A stretch of 64,000 bases of DNA, from positions 18,505 through 82,504 of the IMG/VR virus record IMGVR_UViG_3300037296_000055, one strand, 5' to 3'. Shown here piece by piece: positions 50,472 to 58,684 of this stretch (position 1 is the stretch's first letter; every line of letters starts with the position of its first letter). Source of the stretch: a virus. The notes under the pieces are model-generated. The model saw only the letters and a list, made by a program, of their open reading frames with translations. It had not been told where the DNA came from and searched no databases. The position numbers were made by a program, and so were the translations under genes.

Positions 50472-51069
50472 TGGGACCAATCCCCAGAGTCCAGAGTGCA
50501 AGGTGCTGAGAGCTGGTCCGTGATCGGACGGTGGTCTGGTGTGTCCAGCCCAGCTTCGCCATGGCAGCTCCCATCGTGTATTGTTGGGCGTTGTTCAGGA
50601 TAATCTCCTTCACTTTACCCGCCGGAAGCTGGAACCTACTCAGGCTTCGGGTCCCACCCCGCATGATGCCCTGAAGCGCCAGGCCATTTTCCTCGGAGTA
50701 GGTGAGCTGCTCCGGGCTTCTGATCACCAGCTCCTTGAAGTGACCGGAGTCCTGTACAGCCTCGTCGAAACTGTCGTGGAAGGTTTTCCGACCGAACATG
50801 CTACGACGCTTACGATGGAACCAGATCTGGCCACCGCTCAGCTCCGTATGCAGAGTCCAGAACCGACGCCGGCTCAGTTCTTCCAGCAGCTCGGGGATGT
50901 CCTTCCGGGAGTTGATCGCTGGCATCCGGAACAGGAAGGAGCCCTGGTGCGTGTTGTTGCAAGCGCTTTCGAGGTACGACCAGTCGTGGCTTCCAAGTTG
51001 GAGCACCGAGTTCTGCAACTGCCAGAAGCCACAGCAGCCCCCGTCATGGATCATGCGACGAATGCTCAT
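50449..51069 (-). CDS. CCG-motif family protein 3, 206 aa
   Basis: Starts MSIRRMIHDGGCCGFWQLQ. Shared blocks are RRFWTLHTELSGGQIWFHRK, LTYSEENGLALQGIMRG and VKEIILNNAQQYTMGAAMAK then LGW. The closest relative is member 4 (both end with an ALWTLG or TLWTLG segment). ATG overlaps the upstream stop (ATGA). Function unknown. Confidence 0.76.
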   Translation of the reverse strand: MSIRRMIHDGGCCGFWQLQNSVLQLGSHDWSYLESACNNTHQGSFLFRMPAINSRKDIPELLEELSRRRFWTLHTELSGGQIWFHRKRRSMFGRKTFHDSFDEAVQDSGHFKELVIRSPEQLTYSEENGLALQGIMRGGTRSLSRFQLPAGKVKEIILNNAQQYTMGAAMAKLGWTHQTTVRSRTSSQHLALWTLGIGPNAEVREG

Positions 51070-51665
51070 TCCTCCACCCCCAAAGTCCAGAGGGTAATGA
51101 ACCGGTTAGAGCTTGGCGACCGGGTAGTGACCTGGTGTTTCCAACCCAGCTCGGTCAGGGGCTTGGCCAGCTTGAGGTACTGACGTTGGTTCAGCACGAT
51201 CTCCCGCACCCCGTCCTTCGGAACCTCGAAGTTGGTCAGCTGCCGTGAGGACGGAGTACCGTACACCTGGTCGTGGATACCCGACAGGCTGATACCACGC
51301 TCAAGCATGAAGCACGGTTGGGCGGCCGGTTTACACTCATCAGGCGAAGCATTCCGCTCAAATTGGTCCAGGCCTGCTTGAGGGGTGTTACCCTTAGGCT
51401 CCAGGCGGATCTTGGCGAACCAGATGAAGCCCCCCTGCTTGGTGGTGGCCTTTGCCCAGTACCCCTCCGCCTTCAAACGGGGCAGGAGGTCGTCAACGTT
51501 TGTCCGCTGGTTCACGTTGTTCAGGCGGGCCAGATAGCTGGTGTGGAGGTAGGTACGGAAGAACCCGTCCAGCTGGCTCCAGTCAGCATCCCGTGTGAGG
51601 GAGCCGCTGAAGGGGAGGAAGCCGCAGCACCCCCCTTCGTGTGGTTTGAGGACTAGATTACTCAT
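51066..51665 (-). CDS. CCG-motif family protein 4, 199 aa
   Basis: First of the four in transcription order. It starts MSNLVLKPHEGGCCGFLPF. Shared blocks are EGYWAKATTKQGGFIWFAK, LERGISLSGIHDQ and VREIVLNQRQYLKLAKPLTE then LGW. The near-invariant HxGxCCG N-terminus in all four suggests a metal site or redox pair. Function unknown. Confidence 0.76.
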   Translation of the reverse strand: MSNLVLKPHEGGCCGFLPFSGSLTRDADWSQLDGFFRTYLHTSYLARLNNVNQRTNVDDLLPRLKAEGYWAKATTKQGGFIWFAKIRLEPKGNTPQAGLDQFERNASPDECKPAAQPCFMLERGISLSGIHDQVYGTPSSRQLTNFEVPKDGVREIVLNQRQYLKLAKPLTELGWKHQVTTRSPSSNRFITLWTLGVEE

Positions 51666-51739
51666 GGTGAGTCTCCATATGGTGGTTTCGGTTTGTTAGG
51701 TCGAAGAGTGGCATGGAGGGGCCACTGACATAAGTAGTA

Positions 51740-52018
51740 TCAGACTTGCACGAAGCCCTGATCAAGGAGGCTCTTCAGAACCCCCCGGCAGTAGTTGCTG
51801 TGGACCTCGTTACGGCGGTCCGGCAGCAGGTTATAGGTGGAGCCGCTCAGGGTCTTGACCTGTAGCGAGTCCGGCCCGGTGAACCCTTGCAGCGTTGTGG
51901 AGAACCGGTAGCTCTCGTCAGGCCAGCTGCTGAACAGGTGAAGGTCCTTGGTCACGGGGTTTTCGAGGATGACCCATCCGGCGGGCGTGAGGCCTACTTC
52001 GGGAGCAACACTAAACAT
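51740..52018 (-). CDS. Hypothetical protein, 92 aa
   Basis: ATG 52018 with AAGGAA upstream, just after nrdE. Soluble, beta-rich N-terminal half (GWVILENPVTKDLHLFSSW) and a helical C-terminal end. No domain recognised. Confidence 0.7.
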   Translation of the reverse strand: MFSVAPEVGLTPAGWVILENPVTKDLHLFSSWPDESYRFSTTLQGFTGPDSLQVKTLSGSTYNLLPDRRNEVHSNYCRGVLKSLLDQGFVQV

Positions 52019-52035
52019 GTTATTGTTTCCTTAGG

Positions 52036-54153
52036 TTAGAGAGTACAGCTTACGCAGCCTTCCGTCTCGACCCCGTCAAGGATCTGTTGACGCAGACGTA
52101 CGTAGTAGATAGTCTTGAGCCCTGCTTTCCAAGCGTAGATCTGCGCTCGGTTCACGTCGCGGGTTGTTGCTGAGTCCTTGAAGAACAGGGTACAGCTCAG
52201 GCCTTGGTCAACGTGTTCTGTTGCGGCAGCGTACACTCGGATCAGAGCCTCAGGGCCGATCTCGTAAGCATCCTTGTAGAACTCCTGGTTCTCGTTGGTC
52301 AGGTAAGGTGCAGGGTAGTAGATACGACCCAGCCGTCCTTCTTTACGGACTTCGACCTTGGCAACAATAGGATGGATGCTGGAAGTGGAGTTGTTGATGT
52401 AGCTGATCGAGCCTGTCGGTGGAACGGCCTGAAGGTTCTGATTGAACAGACCGTGCTTCATGACCTTAGACTTTAGGTCTTTCCACTCCTCGACTGTTGG
52501 TAGCCCGATACCGAACTTGGAGAAGAGTTCTTGAACCGTTGGAGTTGTCGGTGTCCACTTTCGTTCAGTGTACTTGTTGAAGAACTCACCGGTGGCATAG
52601 GTGCTTCGCTCGAAACCGTCAAACGTCGCGTTACGTTCGCGAGCAAGCCCGCAACTCGCAGCAAGAGCATGGTAAGTAATCGCTGCGAAGTAAGCCGAAG
52701 TAAAGTCCACGGCCTCGGGAGAGTCATAGTGAATTCCTTCTCGTGCAAGGAACCCGTGAAGGTTCATTTGACCCAGGCCAATGGCCCGAGACTTATCGTT
52801 ACCGTTCTCGATGCTAGGTACTGCCCCGATGTGGGACATCTCAGACACGGCTGTCAGAGCTCGGATGGACACGCTCACCGTCTCGCCCAGATCACCATAG
52901 TCCATCGCCTTCGCAATGTTCAGGGAACCCAGGTTACAACTGATGTCCTTACCGACCTCGAGGTAGTTGGCCGCCGCATCGTACGTGGAAGCCTGAGACA
53001 CTTGGAGGATCTCAGAACAAAGGTTAGACATTGAGATACGACCGTCAATCGGGTTGGCCCGGTTCACAGTGTCCTCGAACATGATGTAGGGGTAGCCGGA
53101 CTCAAACTGGAGCTCAGCAAGAGTCTGGAAGAGCTTACGAGCATTCACCTTGGTCTTGGTGATCGACTCGTCCTCAACCATCTCCCAATACTTCTCAGTG
53201 ACGGAGATCTCTGACATGGCCACACCGTACACCCGCTCCACATCGTAGGGCGAGAACAGGTACATGTCCAGGTTGTCACGTGCCAGCTCGAACGCGATGT
53301 CAGGAACAACAACGCCCAGGCTCAGAGTCTTGATCCGTACTTTCTCATCAGCATTCTCCCTCTTGGTATCAAGGAAGCGCAGGATGTCAGGGTGGTTCAT
53401 GTGCAGGTAGACCGCTCCGGCCCCCTGTCGTTGACCCAACTGGTTAGCGTAGGAGAACGCATCCTCCAACATCTTCATCACGGGAAACACCCCCGATGCG
53501 GCCTTCTGTACCTTCTTGATAGGGGCGTTGAACTCCCGAAGGTTTGTCAGACACAGGCCCACACCACCGCCACGCTTGGACAGTTGCAGGGACGAGGTCA
53601 CAGCACGACTGATAGACTCCATGTTGTCCTCAACACGAAGTAGGAAGCAAGAAACCAGCTCACCCCGTTGCATACGCCCTGCATTCAGGAACGTTGGAGT
53701 GGCCGGTTGAAAGGTACCGAGCATGATCTGGTCCACCACAGAGCAAGCAAGCTCCATGTTTCCCTGGCCCAACATCAAGCCCACAGCAACCACACGGTCC
53801 TCAAAACGTTCAAGGAAACGTTCTCCGTCGAAGGTTTTCAGGGTGTAGCTGTTGTAATATTTGTAGGCTCCGAGAAAGGACTCGAAGCGGAACTTGTGAG
53901 CATACGCTTGCTTATACAGGTCTTTAATCTGGTCAGGCGGATACTGGTCAAATACCGAGGGGTCATAGTATCCCTCAGCGATCAGATACTCCAGCTTCTC
54001 CTCGATCGAGTGGAAGAAGACGGTGTTCTGGTTTACGAAGTCCAGGAAGTAGCGACGGGTGGCATCGTGGTCAGCGTCGAGCTGCATCTTACCATCAGCG
54101 TCGTAGAGGTTCAGGAGCGCATTCAGCGCGTGGTAGTCAAGTTGTTCAGTCAA
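52036..54153 (-). CDS. nrdE: Ribonucleotide reductase class Ib alpha subunit
   Basis: A 705-aa catalytic subunit. It has family blocks such as [37 protein letters not shown] and NLCSEIL, and the redox pair Cys700/Cys703 in GCVSC at the C-terminus, re-reduced by NrdH. There is no N-terminal ATP cone, as expected for class Ib. It overlaps nrdI by eight bases and reduces ribonucleoside diphosphates for phage replication. Confidence 0.94.
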   Translation of the reverse strand: MTEQLDYHALNALLNLYDADGKMQLDADHDATRRYFLDFVNQNTVFFHSIEEKLEYLIAEGYYDPSVFDQYPPDQIKDLYKQAYAHKFRFESFLGAYKYYNSYTLKTFDGERFLERFEDRVVAVGLMLGQGNMELACSVVDQIMLGTFQPATPTFLNAGRMQRGELVSCFLLRVEDNMESISRAVTSSLQLSKRGGGVGLCLTNLREFNAPIKKVQKAASGVFPVMKMLEDAFSYANQLGQRQGAGAVYLHMNHPDILRFLDTKRENADEKVRIKTLSLGVVVPDIAFELARDNLDMYLFSPYDVERVYGVAMSEISVTEKYWEMVEDESITKTKVNARKLFQTLAELQFESGYPYIMFEDTVNRANPIDGRISMSNLCSEILQVSQASTYDAAANYLEVGKDISCNLGSLNIAKAMDYGDLGETVSVSIRALTAVSEMSHIGAVPSIENGNDKSRAIGLGQMNLHGFLAREGIHYDSPEAVDFTSAYFAAITYHALAASCGLARERNATFDGFERSTYATGEFFNKYTERKWTPTTPTVQELFSKFGIGLPTVEEWKDLKSKVMKHGLFNQNLQAVPPTGSISYINNSTSSIHPIVAKVEVRKEGRLGRIYYPAPYLTNENQEFYKDAYEIGPEALIRVYAAATEHVDQGLSCTLFFKDSATTRDVNRAQIYAWKAGLKTIYYVRLRQQILDGVETEGCVSCTL

Positions 54154-54526
54154 GGGCTTCTATTCTTTCTCTGGTTTTAGTGACGTCGTCGTCGTTACCG
54201 TCCAGCTCCACACAGTGTAGTAGTGGAACGTTACACTTCCGAGCGACCATCTTTGCACCCAGGCAAAAGGTCTCTCCAAAGTTACGATTACCGGTGCCGA
54301 TAACACCGACGATGTCTTCATGATTAGTATTGATGAAGGCTCTTACAGCGCGGGGCAGAGCTCCACGTCCTTCACCATCTGCATAGGTAGGGCATACAAG
54401 AACAAAGGGCTCACCCTTGGTGTGCTCTGCGTGCCTCACGTCTAGTGCCGGGTACCCCAGCTTTTGTACAAACCTTGCGGTGTTTTGTGTTGCCGAAGAG
54501 AAGTAGTAGACTTTTTTCGTATCCAC
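54146..54526 (-). CDS. nrdI: NrdI flavodoxin
   Basis: A 126-aa flavodoxin-like protein that supplies oxidant to build the manganese-tyrosyl radical in NrdF. The FMN phosphate loop is [12 protein letters not shown]; later blocks are [19 protein letters not shown] and [17 protein letters not shown] take the GTG at 54526, seven bases after AAGGA, rather than a longer frame without a site. Confidence 0.88.
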   Translation of the reverse strand: MDTKKVYYFSSATQNTARFVQKLGYPALDVRHAEHTKGEPFVLVCPTYADGEGRGALPRAVRAFINTNHEDIVGVIGTGNRNFGETFCLGAKMVARKCNVPLLHCVELDGNDDDVTKTRERIEALD

Positions 54527-54606
54527 AGGCACTTCCTTGTTATGGCGTAGTAGCCTAGCCCGATCCCCAGAAGGGACAGGGCCAGCGGAAATAGTTGTTG
54601 AAGCAT
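54442..54606 (-). CDS. Small membrane protein, 54 aa
   Basis: ATG 54606 directly follows the upstream TAG. The N-terminal membrane helix (LFPLALSLLGIGLGYYAI) is followed by a very basic tail ([18 protein letters not shown]). It overlaps the nrdI start by 85 bases in another frame. The fourth of four tiny membrane ORFs in a row; accepted because of the chained starts and stops. Confidence 0.5.
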   Translation of the reverse strand: MLQQLFPLALSLLGIGLGYYAITRKCLWIRKKSTTSLRQHKTPQGLYKSWGTRH

Positions 54607-54714
54607 CTAGCCCCGGAGGCAACCTCTCAAGAAGTCAGAGAAGCTTGCAGCGAGCAAGACAAGAAAGGCGATTGCACAAACGACAAACGCCCCGAAGAGT
54701 ATGGTGGCCAACAT
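54607..54714 (-). CDS. Small membrane protein, 35 aa
   Basis: A 35-codon ORF whose ATG overlaps the upstream TGA. Nearly all of it is one hydrophobic helix (TILFGAFVVCAIAFLVLLAA) followed by SFSDFLRGCLRG. Function unknown. Confidence 0.52.
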   Translation of the reverse strand: MLATILFGAFVVCAIAFLVLLAASFSDFLRGCLRG

Positions 54715-54806
54715 CAGTGGTCCCCCCAGTGTGTGAGTGCGAAGACAACGAGCGCTATGAAGCACAAGAGGACCCAGAAGAACGCTACGGTAGGGTCATT
54801 GGCCAT
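54714..54806 (-). CDS. Small membrane protein, 30 aa
   Basis: A 30-codon ORF starting inside the end of the preceding one. A polar start (MANDPTV) leads into a membrane helix (AFFWVLLCFIALVVFAL) and a short tail HWGDH. Function unknown; it may tune a membrane complex or be a decoy peptide. Confidence 0.52.
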   Translation of the reverse strand: MANDPTVAFFWVLLCFIALVVFALTHWGDH

Positions 54807-54903
54807 AGTAGTCGTCATCATCATTCGTCCATTGGTGATAGAGTTCAGTGGCAAGCAGGAACACAATGAACACGATGCAGATCCAGCCAAAGATTTCGAT
54901 CAT
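54796..54903 (-). CDS. Small membrane protein, 35 aa
   Basis: ATG 54903 overlaps the upstream TGA by one base. An N-terminal helix (IFGWICIVFIVFLLATEL) is followed by an acidic tail (TNDDDDYYGQ). First of the chain of four overlapping membrane ORFs. Confidence 0.55.
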   Translation of the reverse strand: MIEIFGWICIVFIVFLLATELYHQWTNDDDDYYGQ

Positions 54904-55316
54904 CAGATCTGCTCCCAGAAGGCTGTGTGTTGAGCAGAAGGAAGCAACCGCTCCTGACCTCCCAGCATCATCAGCGTTGAGAAGTCCAGCATAGCGGTAC
55001 TGTACTCCCAGTACCAGTTGTCAACCCGGAGCTCTCCAAAGTTGTAGACCACGTTAGTCCCGACCTGACGATCACCCCGCATAACCGGAGTCATGAGCGT
55101 GAACTCAGGAATGGAAGAATGATCGTAGAAGTCTTCCGGCACCTCGTACACCAGCAGGGAGTAAGCATCACCCCCGACCGGATACGTAAGTGTGTTCAGG
55201 AACATGACCGTTCTGCCAGGAAGGATGACGAAGGCAGTCTCAGCCAGGGAAGACCAGTGAGTCCAGTCCTCCACATTCGCTATGTTAGTCCATACGTCGT
55301 CGTCTCGTAAGTGCAT
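54903..55316 (-). CDS. Hypothetical protein, 137 aa
   Basis: A soluble, acidic, aromatic-rich protein between nrdH and the small membrane ORFs. Beta-like segments include ETAFVILPGRTVMFLNTLTY and DAYSLLVYEVPEDFYD. No family recognised. It starts three bases after the nrdH stop. Confidence 0.72.
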   Translation of the reverse strand: MHLRDDDVWTNIANVEDWTHWSSLAETAFVILPGRTVMFLNTLTYPVGGDAYSLLVYEVPEDFYDHSSIPEFTLMTPVMRGDRQVGTNVVYNFGELRVDNWYWEYSTAMLDFSTLMMLGGQERLLPSAQHTAFWEQI

Positions 55317-55319
55317 TGG

Positions 55320-55550
55320 TTATCCTTTTCCAAGGACCTCAATCAGGTCCGGGCGAAAGCCTGACCAGGAAGTACCATCCTCCAGCTCAACCACAGGGGC
55401 AGAACGGAAGCCAAGGGACTGGACCCGGCTCATTGCTTCAGCATTCGTGGTCAGGTCAACGGACACGTAGTCCAGACCATGGCGAGTTAGTGCCGCCTTG
55501 GTAGCATCGCATTGCACACAAGAGGGCTTGATGTAGAGGGTGAGTGGCAT
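55320..55550 (-). CDS. nrdH: NrdH glutaredoxin-like redoxin
   Basis: A 76-aa redoxin; ATG 55550 lies eight bases after AAGGA. The active site is CVQC (KPSCVQCDATK), and the thioredoxin-reductase-type C-terminal block is WSGFRPDLI. It reduces the NrdE C-terminal cysteines. It is the first gene behind the leftward T7-like motif core at 55663-55677, with a 106-base leader. Confidence 0.9.
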   Translation of the reverse strand: MPLTLYIKPSCVQCDATKAALTRHGLDYVSVDLTTNAEAMSRVQSLGFRSAPVVELEDGTSWSGFRPDLIEVLGKG

Positions 55551-55579
55551 AGAAGTAGTCCTTAGAGTTGTAGTATGAT

Positions 55580-55642
55580 GGAGGAAGAAGGATGAATGAC
55601 GTGGTTCCACCCTATAACCGGGGGGCGGGCAGGGGGGAGCAT
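55580..55642 (-). other. Leader block repeated from 23.3 kb
   Basis: Read leftward the leader contains ATGCTCCCCCCTGCCC, then CCGGTT, then TCATTCATCCTTC and TTCCTCC, the same blocks in the same order as 23336-23404. This extends the similarity between the two control regions well past the promoter motif. Confidence 0.5.
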
Positions 55643-55655
55643 CGTCCTCCCTCTT

Positions 55656-55677
55656 CCTGCTTTAACGTCCCCTGGTA
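55656..55677 (-). promoter_or_regulatory. T7-promoter-like motif, leftward copy 4
   Basis: Read leftward TACCAGGGGACGTTA matches the first 15 bases of the other copies exactly, but the following AT-rich part is AAGCAGG instead of TATGATA. It precedes nrdH and the whole 39-55 kb operon. The changed initiation half may make it a weaker or differently regulated promoter. Confidence 0.6.
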
Positions 55678-55691
55678 GGGGCCCTATGTTT

Positions 55692-55895
55692 TCAAGAGGT
55701 TACGGGTTTGAACTTTGAGCGAGAAAGCTTGATATTGTCCAGGATACCATCAGACCCCCGGACGTACTCCGCCTCATCGTTCTCCTTGTAGATCACAGGG
55801 TAGCGTTGACCCGCCGTGTAGAACTGGGTCGCGGCCGCCGTGCAGACCACCTCAGGAGGCTTGACCACCTTGGTAGATACTTCTGTTCCGGTCAT
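55692..55895 (-). CDS. Hypothetical protein, 67 aa
   Basis: A small protein ending just before the promoter motif. The central part (TQFYTAGQRYPVIYKENDEA) looks like a small beta barrel; the tail is basic. ATG overlaps the upstream stop by one base. Function unknown. Confidence 0.68.
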   Translation of the reverse strand: MTGTEVSTKVVKPPEVVCTAAATQFYTAGQRYPVIYKENDEAEYVRGSDGILDNIKLSRSKFKPVTS

Positions 55896-56512
55896 CAGAG
55901 AGCTCCATACGATTTACGGTAAGCATCAGAGAGCGCACGGAAGTCTGCCGTGGCTTTCGTTGTCAGGCGAGAGTATTCCAAGTCAATGACCTGGGACGCA
56001 CAGTCGTCAGCAGCAGCGTGAGCCGTGCCAACCTTGTCCAGCTTGAACGTGTGAGGCTGAACCTCGATAGCAGTACGGACGTCCCGGACTTGCCAGAACT
56101 TCCAGGGTGAGGCCATCTCGTAGTCATCGAACAGAGAACCCAGAATGGTCATGTCGAAGTGAGTACCCCGAGCCCACCACTTCAGGTCCCGAGTGCTGAC
56201 CCGGTTAGACCAGTTCTGCAGAGCCCGCAGAGTGTCAGCGACCTTTGTCTGAGAGGCCTTTGCCTGACCCTCAATGACCTGAGTCCGTGCGGCCAGGTCT
56301 TGTTCCATCCAGAACATAGTAGTGCCCGGAGTCATTGTCCGGCCCACCTTGATTTGTTCCTCAGCATTCACATGGAAGTTGAACTTCCCGATGAACCGTC
56401 GCTCAGAGGACTTCCAAGCAAGAGCGCCGATCTCTGTGACCACCGCATCCGAGCTTGTCCCGAAGGTTTCCAGGTCAAGCATGATTTCGATATCGTCGTT
56501 AGTAGCGGCCAT
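55895..56512 (-). CDS. DnaQ-like 3'-5' exonuclease
   Basis: A 205-aa protein; ATG 56512 follows GGAGG. DEDD-family motifs: IEIMLDLETFGT (Asp and Glu of motif I), the WWARGTHFDMTILGSLFDDY region (motif II Asp) and HAAADDCASQV (motif III with Asp). It resembles the Rv2179c-like branch found in phages. Possible roles are proofreading, RNA turnover or nucleotide scavenging from host DNA. Confidence 0.8.
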   Translation of the reverse strand: MAATNDDIEIMLDLETFGTSSDAVVTEIGALAWKSSERRFIGKFNFHVNAEEQIKVGRTMTPGTTMFWMEQDLAARTQVIEGQAKASQTKVADTLRALQNWSNRVSTRDLKWWARGTHFDMTILGSLFDDYEMASPWKFWQVRDVRTAIEVQPHTFKLDKVGTAHAAADDCASQVIDLEYSRLTTKATADFRALSDAYRKSYGAL

Positions 56513-56525
56513 GGGGCCTCCTATG

Positions 56526-56867
56526 TTATAAGTCAGTGTTTCGTCCGTCGTACTGAGTGACCCAGAGGCCAACCTCTCCGACGTCGTAGCCTACAGTCAC
56601 CGTGTCCGGCATGTCATCGATCCAGACGTCAGCGTAGACGCCATGCACCTTGAACAGATAGTCACGCTTAGCGACCCCGTTGGTACCTACGCAATGGTCC
56701 GCACCTATCAGTAGACCGATGCTTTCTTGAGCCTCCACCATGTGGTTCTGGTGTCTGGCAGAGACGCACCACACCTTGTGACCTCGCTGCATCAGGAGCC
56801 GCAGCGCTAGCTCCCAACCCAACGGGTCTCTGGTGTAGGTGTCATCATAGTCGATGCTCAGGATCAA
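56526..56867 (-). CDS. HAD-like phosphatase
   Basis: A 113-aa protein with the DxDxT-type motif ILSIDYDDTYTRD and a later VWIDDMPDTV (motif IV). A TTG at 56867 overlapping the upstream TGA gives the typical short N-terminus before motif I; a GTG at 56879 is the alternative. It may act as a nucleotidase or a 5' or 3' phosphatase. It is probably translationally coupled. Confidence 0.7.
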   Translation of the reverse strand: MILSIDYDDTYTRDPLGWELALRLLMQRGHKVWCVSARHQNHMVEAQESIGLLIGADHCVGTNGVAKRDYLFKVHGVYADVWIDDMPDTVTVGYDVGEVGLWVTQYDGRNTDL

Positions 56868-57160
56868 CCGAGCACCCACCAGTGTTGAAGCCGCATCAAC
56901 AGCAGGGACAGCGCAAGGAAGGCCATCCACCCGTGATGGAAGATGAACCAGTTCTTGGAGGTGTCCACCATGTTGTCAAAGTCGAAGACAGAACCGGGGC
57001 GGCCATGGCAGCGGCGGTGACCGCTGAAGTACTCTCTGATACTGTCACACTTGACCAGCATCTCGTACCACATCCGGAGGTAGCCGTACACCAGCAGCGC
57101 CAACAGGCAGAGACCAGCCAGGACAAGAGAGGTCTCTATAAGGGTCCAAGGGTGGCCCAT
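56864..57160 (-). CDS. Membrane protein, 98 aa
   Basis: Two hydrophobic helices: TLIETSLVLAGLCLLALLVY near the N-terminus and FHHGWMAFLALSLLLMRL near the C-terminus. They are separated by a 45-residue polar part with two Cys (VKCDSIREYFSGHRRCHG). An inner-membrane protein of unknown role. Confidence 0.7.
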   Translation of the reverse strand: MGHPWTLIETSLVLAGLCLLALLVYGYLRMWYEMLVKCDSIREYFSGHRRCHGRPGSVFDFDNMVDTSKNWFIFHHGWMAFLALSLLLMRLQHWWVLG

Positions 57161-57161
57161 A

Positions 57162-57752
57162 CTAGTGCCTCACAGTGTTCAGGATAGGAGCCCCCGGAGG
57201 CACGCCCAGCGGGTTAGGAGTGGAGTGAGCCGCGAACCAGCTGCCCAGCTCAGGACCCACAAGACGGAACATCGTCCGGGGCTCGTCCGTCGGGATGGCC
57301 CGATGAGGAACATTGTCCCCGATCCGATAGATGATATTGGGGAACATCTCCGACTCAGGACCCAGATCCTTGATGTGAGAGGCGTCACCCCACACACCGA
57401 TCTCATCATCATCAAGACGACGTTGGAAGAAGATCCCGCAGGATCCCCGCACAGAGTTGGCCAGGTAGATGTGTTCCCGGCCCCACTGGTTTCCGCCCCA
57501 GGCCATCACAGGGCCCTTGTCTTCTGGCCAAGCCCACCGTTCAGTGTGGACCCCGCCCCTGGATTTCTTCTGAGCCCCGCGCTCGGTCTCGCGGATCGTC
57601 AAGTAGCAAACCTGGCCCTGAAGGCTAGGGTGACGGATGCTTTCAATGATAGGAAGGAAGTCATGGAGCTCCTTCGGAATAGAACCTGTCTCGCCCTTGA
57701 TGAAGGGCATCATGTTGACATCACGGTTTTGGCGTGTGGGGAACTCGATCAT
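57162..57752 (-). CDS. Hypothetical protein, 196 aa
   Basis: A soluble protein. ATG 57752 follows AGGAG. The GGVHTERWAW and VPHRAIPTDEPRTMFRLV segments place His, Glu, His and Arg in an order reminiscent of 2-oxoglutarate/Fe(II) oxygenases, but the similarity is too slight to call. No membrane part. Confidence 0.7.
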   Translation of the reverse strand: MIEFPTRQNRDVNMMPFIKGETGSIPKELHDFLPIIESIRHPSLQGQVCYLTIRETERGAQKKSRGGVHTERWAWPEDKGPVMAWGGNQWGREHIYLANSVRGSCGIFFQRRLDDDEIGVWGDASHIKDLGPESEMFPNIIYRIGDNVPHRAIPTDEPRTMFRLVGPELGSWFAAHSTPNPLGVPPGAPILNTVRH

Positions 57753-57761
57753 TATGATCTC

Positions 57762-57941
57762 CTATTTTTTCTGGATAGCGCGTTGTTGCCTATCTAGCTG
57801 GCGGTCTTGGCGATCCATGCGCAGTCGGAAGCGCAGCTGATCATCCTCAAGTCTCTTGACACGCGCCTTCAGGCTGTCGCTCTGTATGATAGACACGATG
57901 AGCAAGACCAGGATGGCAACGTCAAGTATCATTTCGATCAT
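57762..57941 (-). CDS. Small membrane protein with coiled coil, 59 aa
   Basis: ATG 57941 overlaps the upstream TGA (ATGA). The N-terminal helix (ILDVAILVLLIVSIIQ) leads into a basic amphipathic coiled coil (ARVKRLEDDQLRFRLRMDRQ, then DRQLDRQQRA). The topology is that of a bitopic membrane protein with a helical cytoplasmic or periplasmic arm. Function unknown. Confidence 0.65.
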   Translation of the reverse strand: MIEMILDVAILVLLIVSIIQSDSLKARVKRLEDDQLRFRLRMDRQDRQLDRQQRAIQKK

Positions 57942-58441
57942 GGTATAGGGAGTCCTCTCGTTTGTTCAGAGATGCAGGGGGTAGAGAAGCGTTTGAAGAA
58001 CGCCTTGTTGGAGATGGTCAGGTCGACCAGGACAGTGCCCCCTGTCGCGAAGGCACGTGGGTACTGCTGGATGGTGCCCACGACCAGGTGGAAGCCCGAG
58101 CGTAGGACCAGGCCCCGGACGGTCTCGTCCGAGTTGTAGTTGTTCTCCATCAGCAGGACCGTGGCGTCTAGCGAAGGGTCCCGGATGATGCAGGGCAGGG
58201 ACTTGACCCGACCGGCGCTCTGGTGGTAGTTCAGAGTACCGTGGAAGGGTTTGTATTCCTTCTTGTCCATCTTGTTGTGGATCACCCCGATGCCCTTGGG
58301 ATGCTCCGACCAGATGACGATGCCGGTCTTCGGCCCTGTCTGCAGGACAACAGTGGTACTCCCGTCCTTCTGGACCAGCATTGGCCAGGACGGAGGCGGT
58401 GGAGCAGGGCGGTTACGTTTCCGTGTTACCAGTGTAGACAT
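57938..58441 (-). CDS. Hypothetical protein, 167 aa
   Basis: A basic Pro-rich N-terminus (RKRNRPAPPPPSWPML) is followed by a beta-rich body (STTVVLQTGPKTGIVIWSEH, VRGLVLRSGFHLVVGTI). No signal peptide. No family recognised. Confidence 0.72.
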   Translation of the reverse strand: MSTLVTRKRNRPAPPPPSWPMLVQKDGSTTVVLQTGPKTGIVIWSEHPKGIGVIHNKMDKKEYKPFHGTLNYHQSAGRVKSLPCIIRDPSLDATVLLMENNYNSDETVRGLVLRSGFHLVVGTIQQYPRAFATGGTVLVDLTISNKAFFKRFSTPCISEQTRGLPIP

Positions 58442-58450
58442 TGTAGTCTC

Positions 58451-58684
58451 CTATCTCTGGGTGATCAGGTGAGCAAGCATCAGCGAGGTCTTCTCTTCCG
58501 GTGTGGTTCTCCGGTAGAGGTCGCCCACGCCCCCGCAGTTATCGCAGGGACACAGGCCTGTCTTGGTTCGCATGCCACGGACCCGGACATCGCCGGATCC
58601 ATCGCACACTTCGCACTCTCCATCCTTGATCAGATCAAAGTTGGGGAGCGGCCGGGGCTTACGGCTGAAGGGCCACCAGCTCAT
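58451..58684 (-). CDS. DnaJ-type zinc-finger protein, 77 aa
   Basis: Contains CEVCDGSGDVRV and CPCDNCGGVGD, two CxxCxGxG-like motifs that fold as the DnaJ central zinc module, but no J domain. Small stand-alone versions are common in phages and may help protein folding or recruit partners. ATG overlaps the upstream stop. Confidence 0.75.
   Translation of the reverse strand: MSWWPFSRKPRPLPNFDLIKDGECEVCDGSGDVRVRGMRTKTGLCPCDNCGGVGDLYRRTTPEEKTSLMLAHLITQR

Noticed and set aside
57162-57752. 2-oxoglutarate/Fe(II) oxygenase call
   Set aside because: His, Glu, His and Arg are in a suggestive order, but the surrounding family blocks are not seen.
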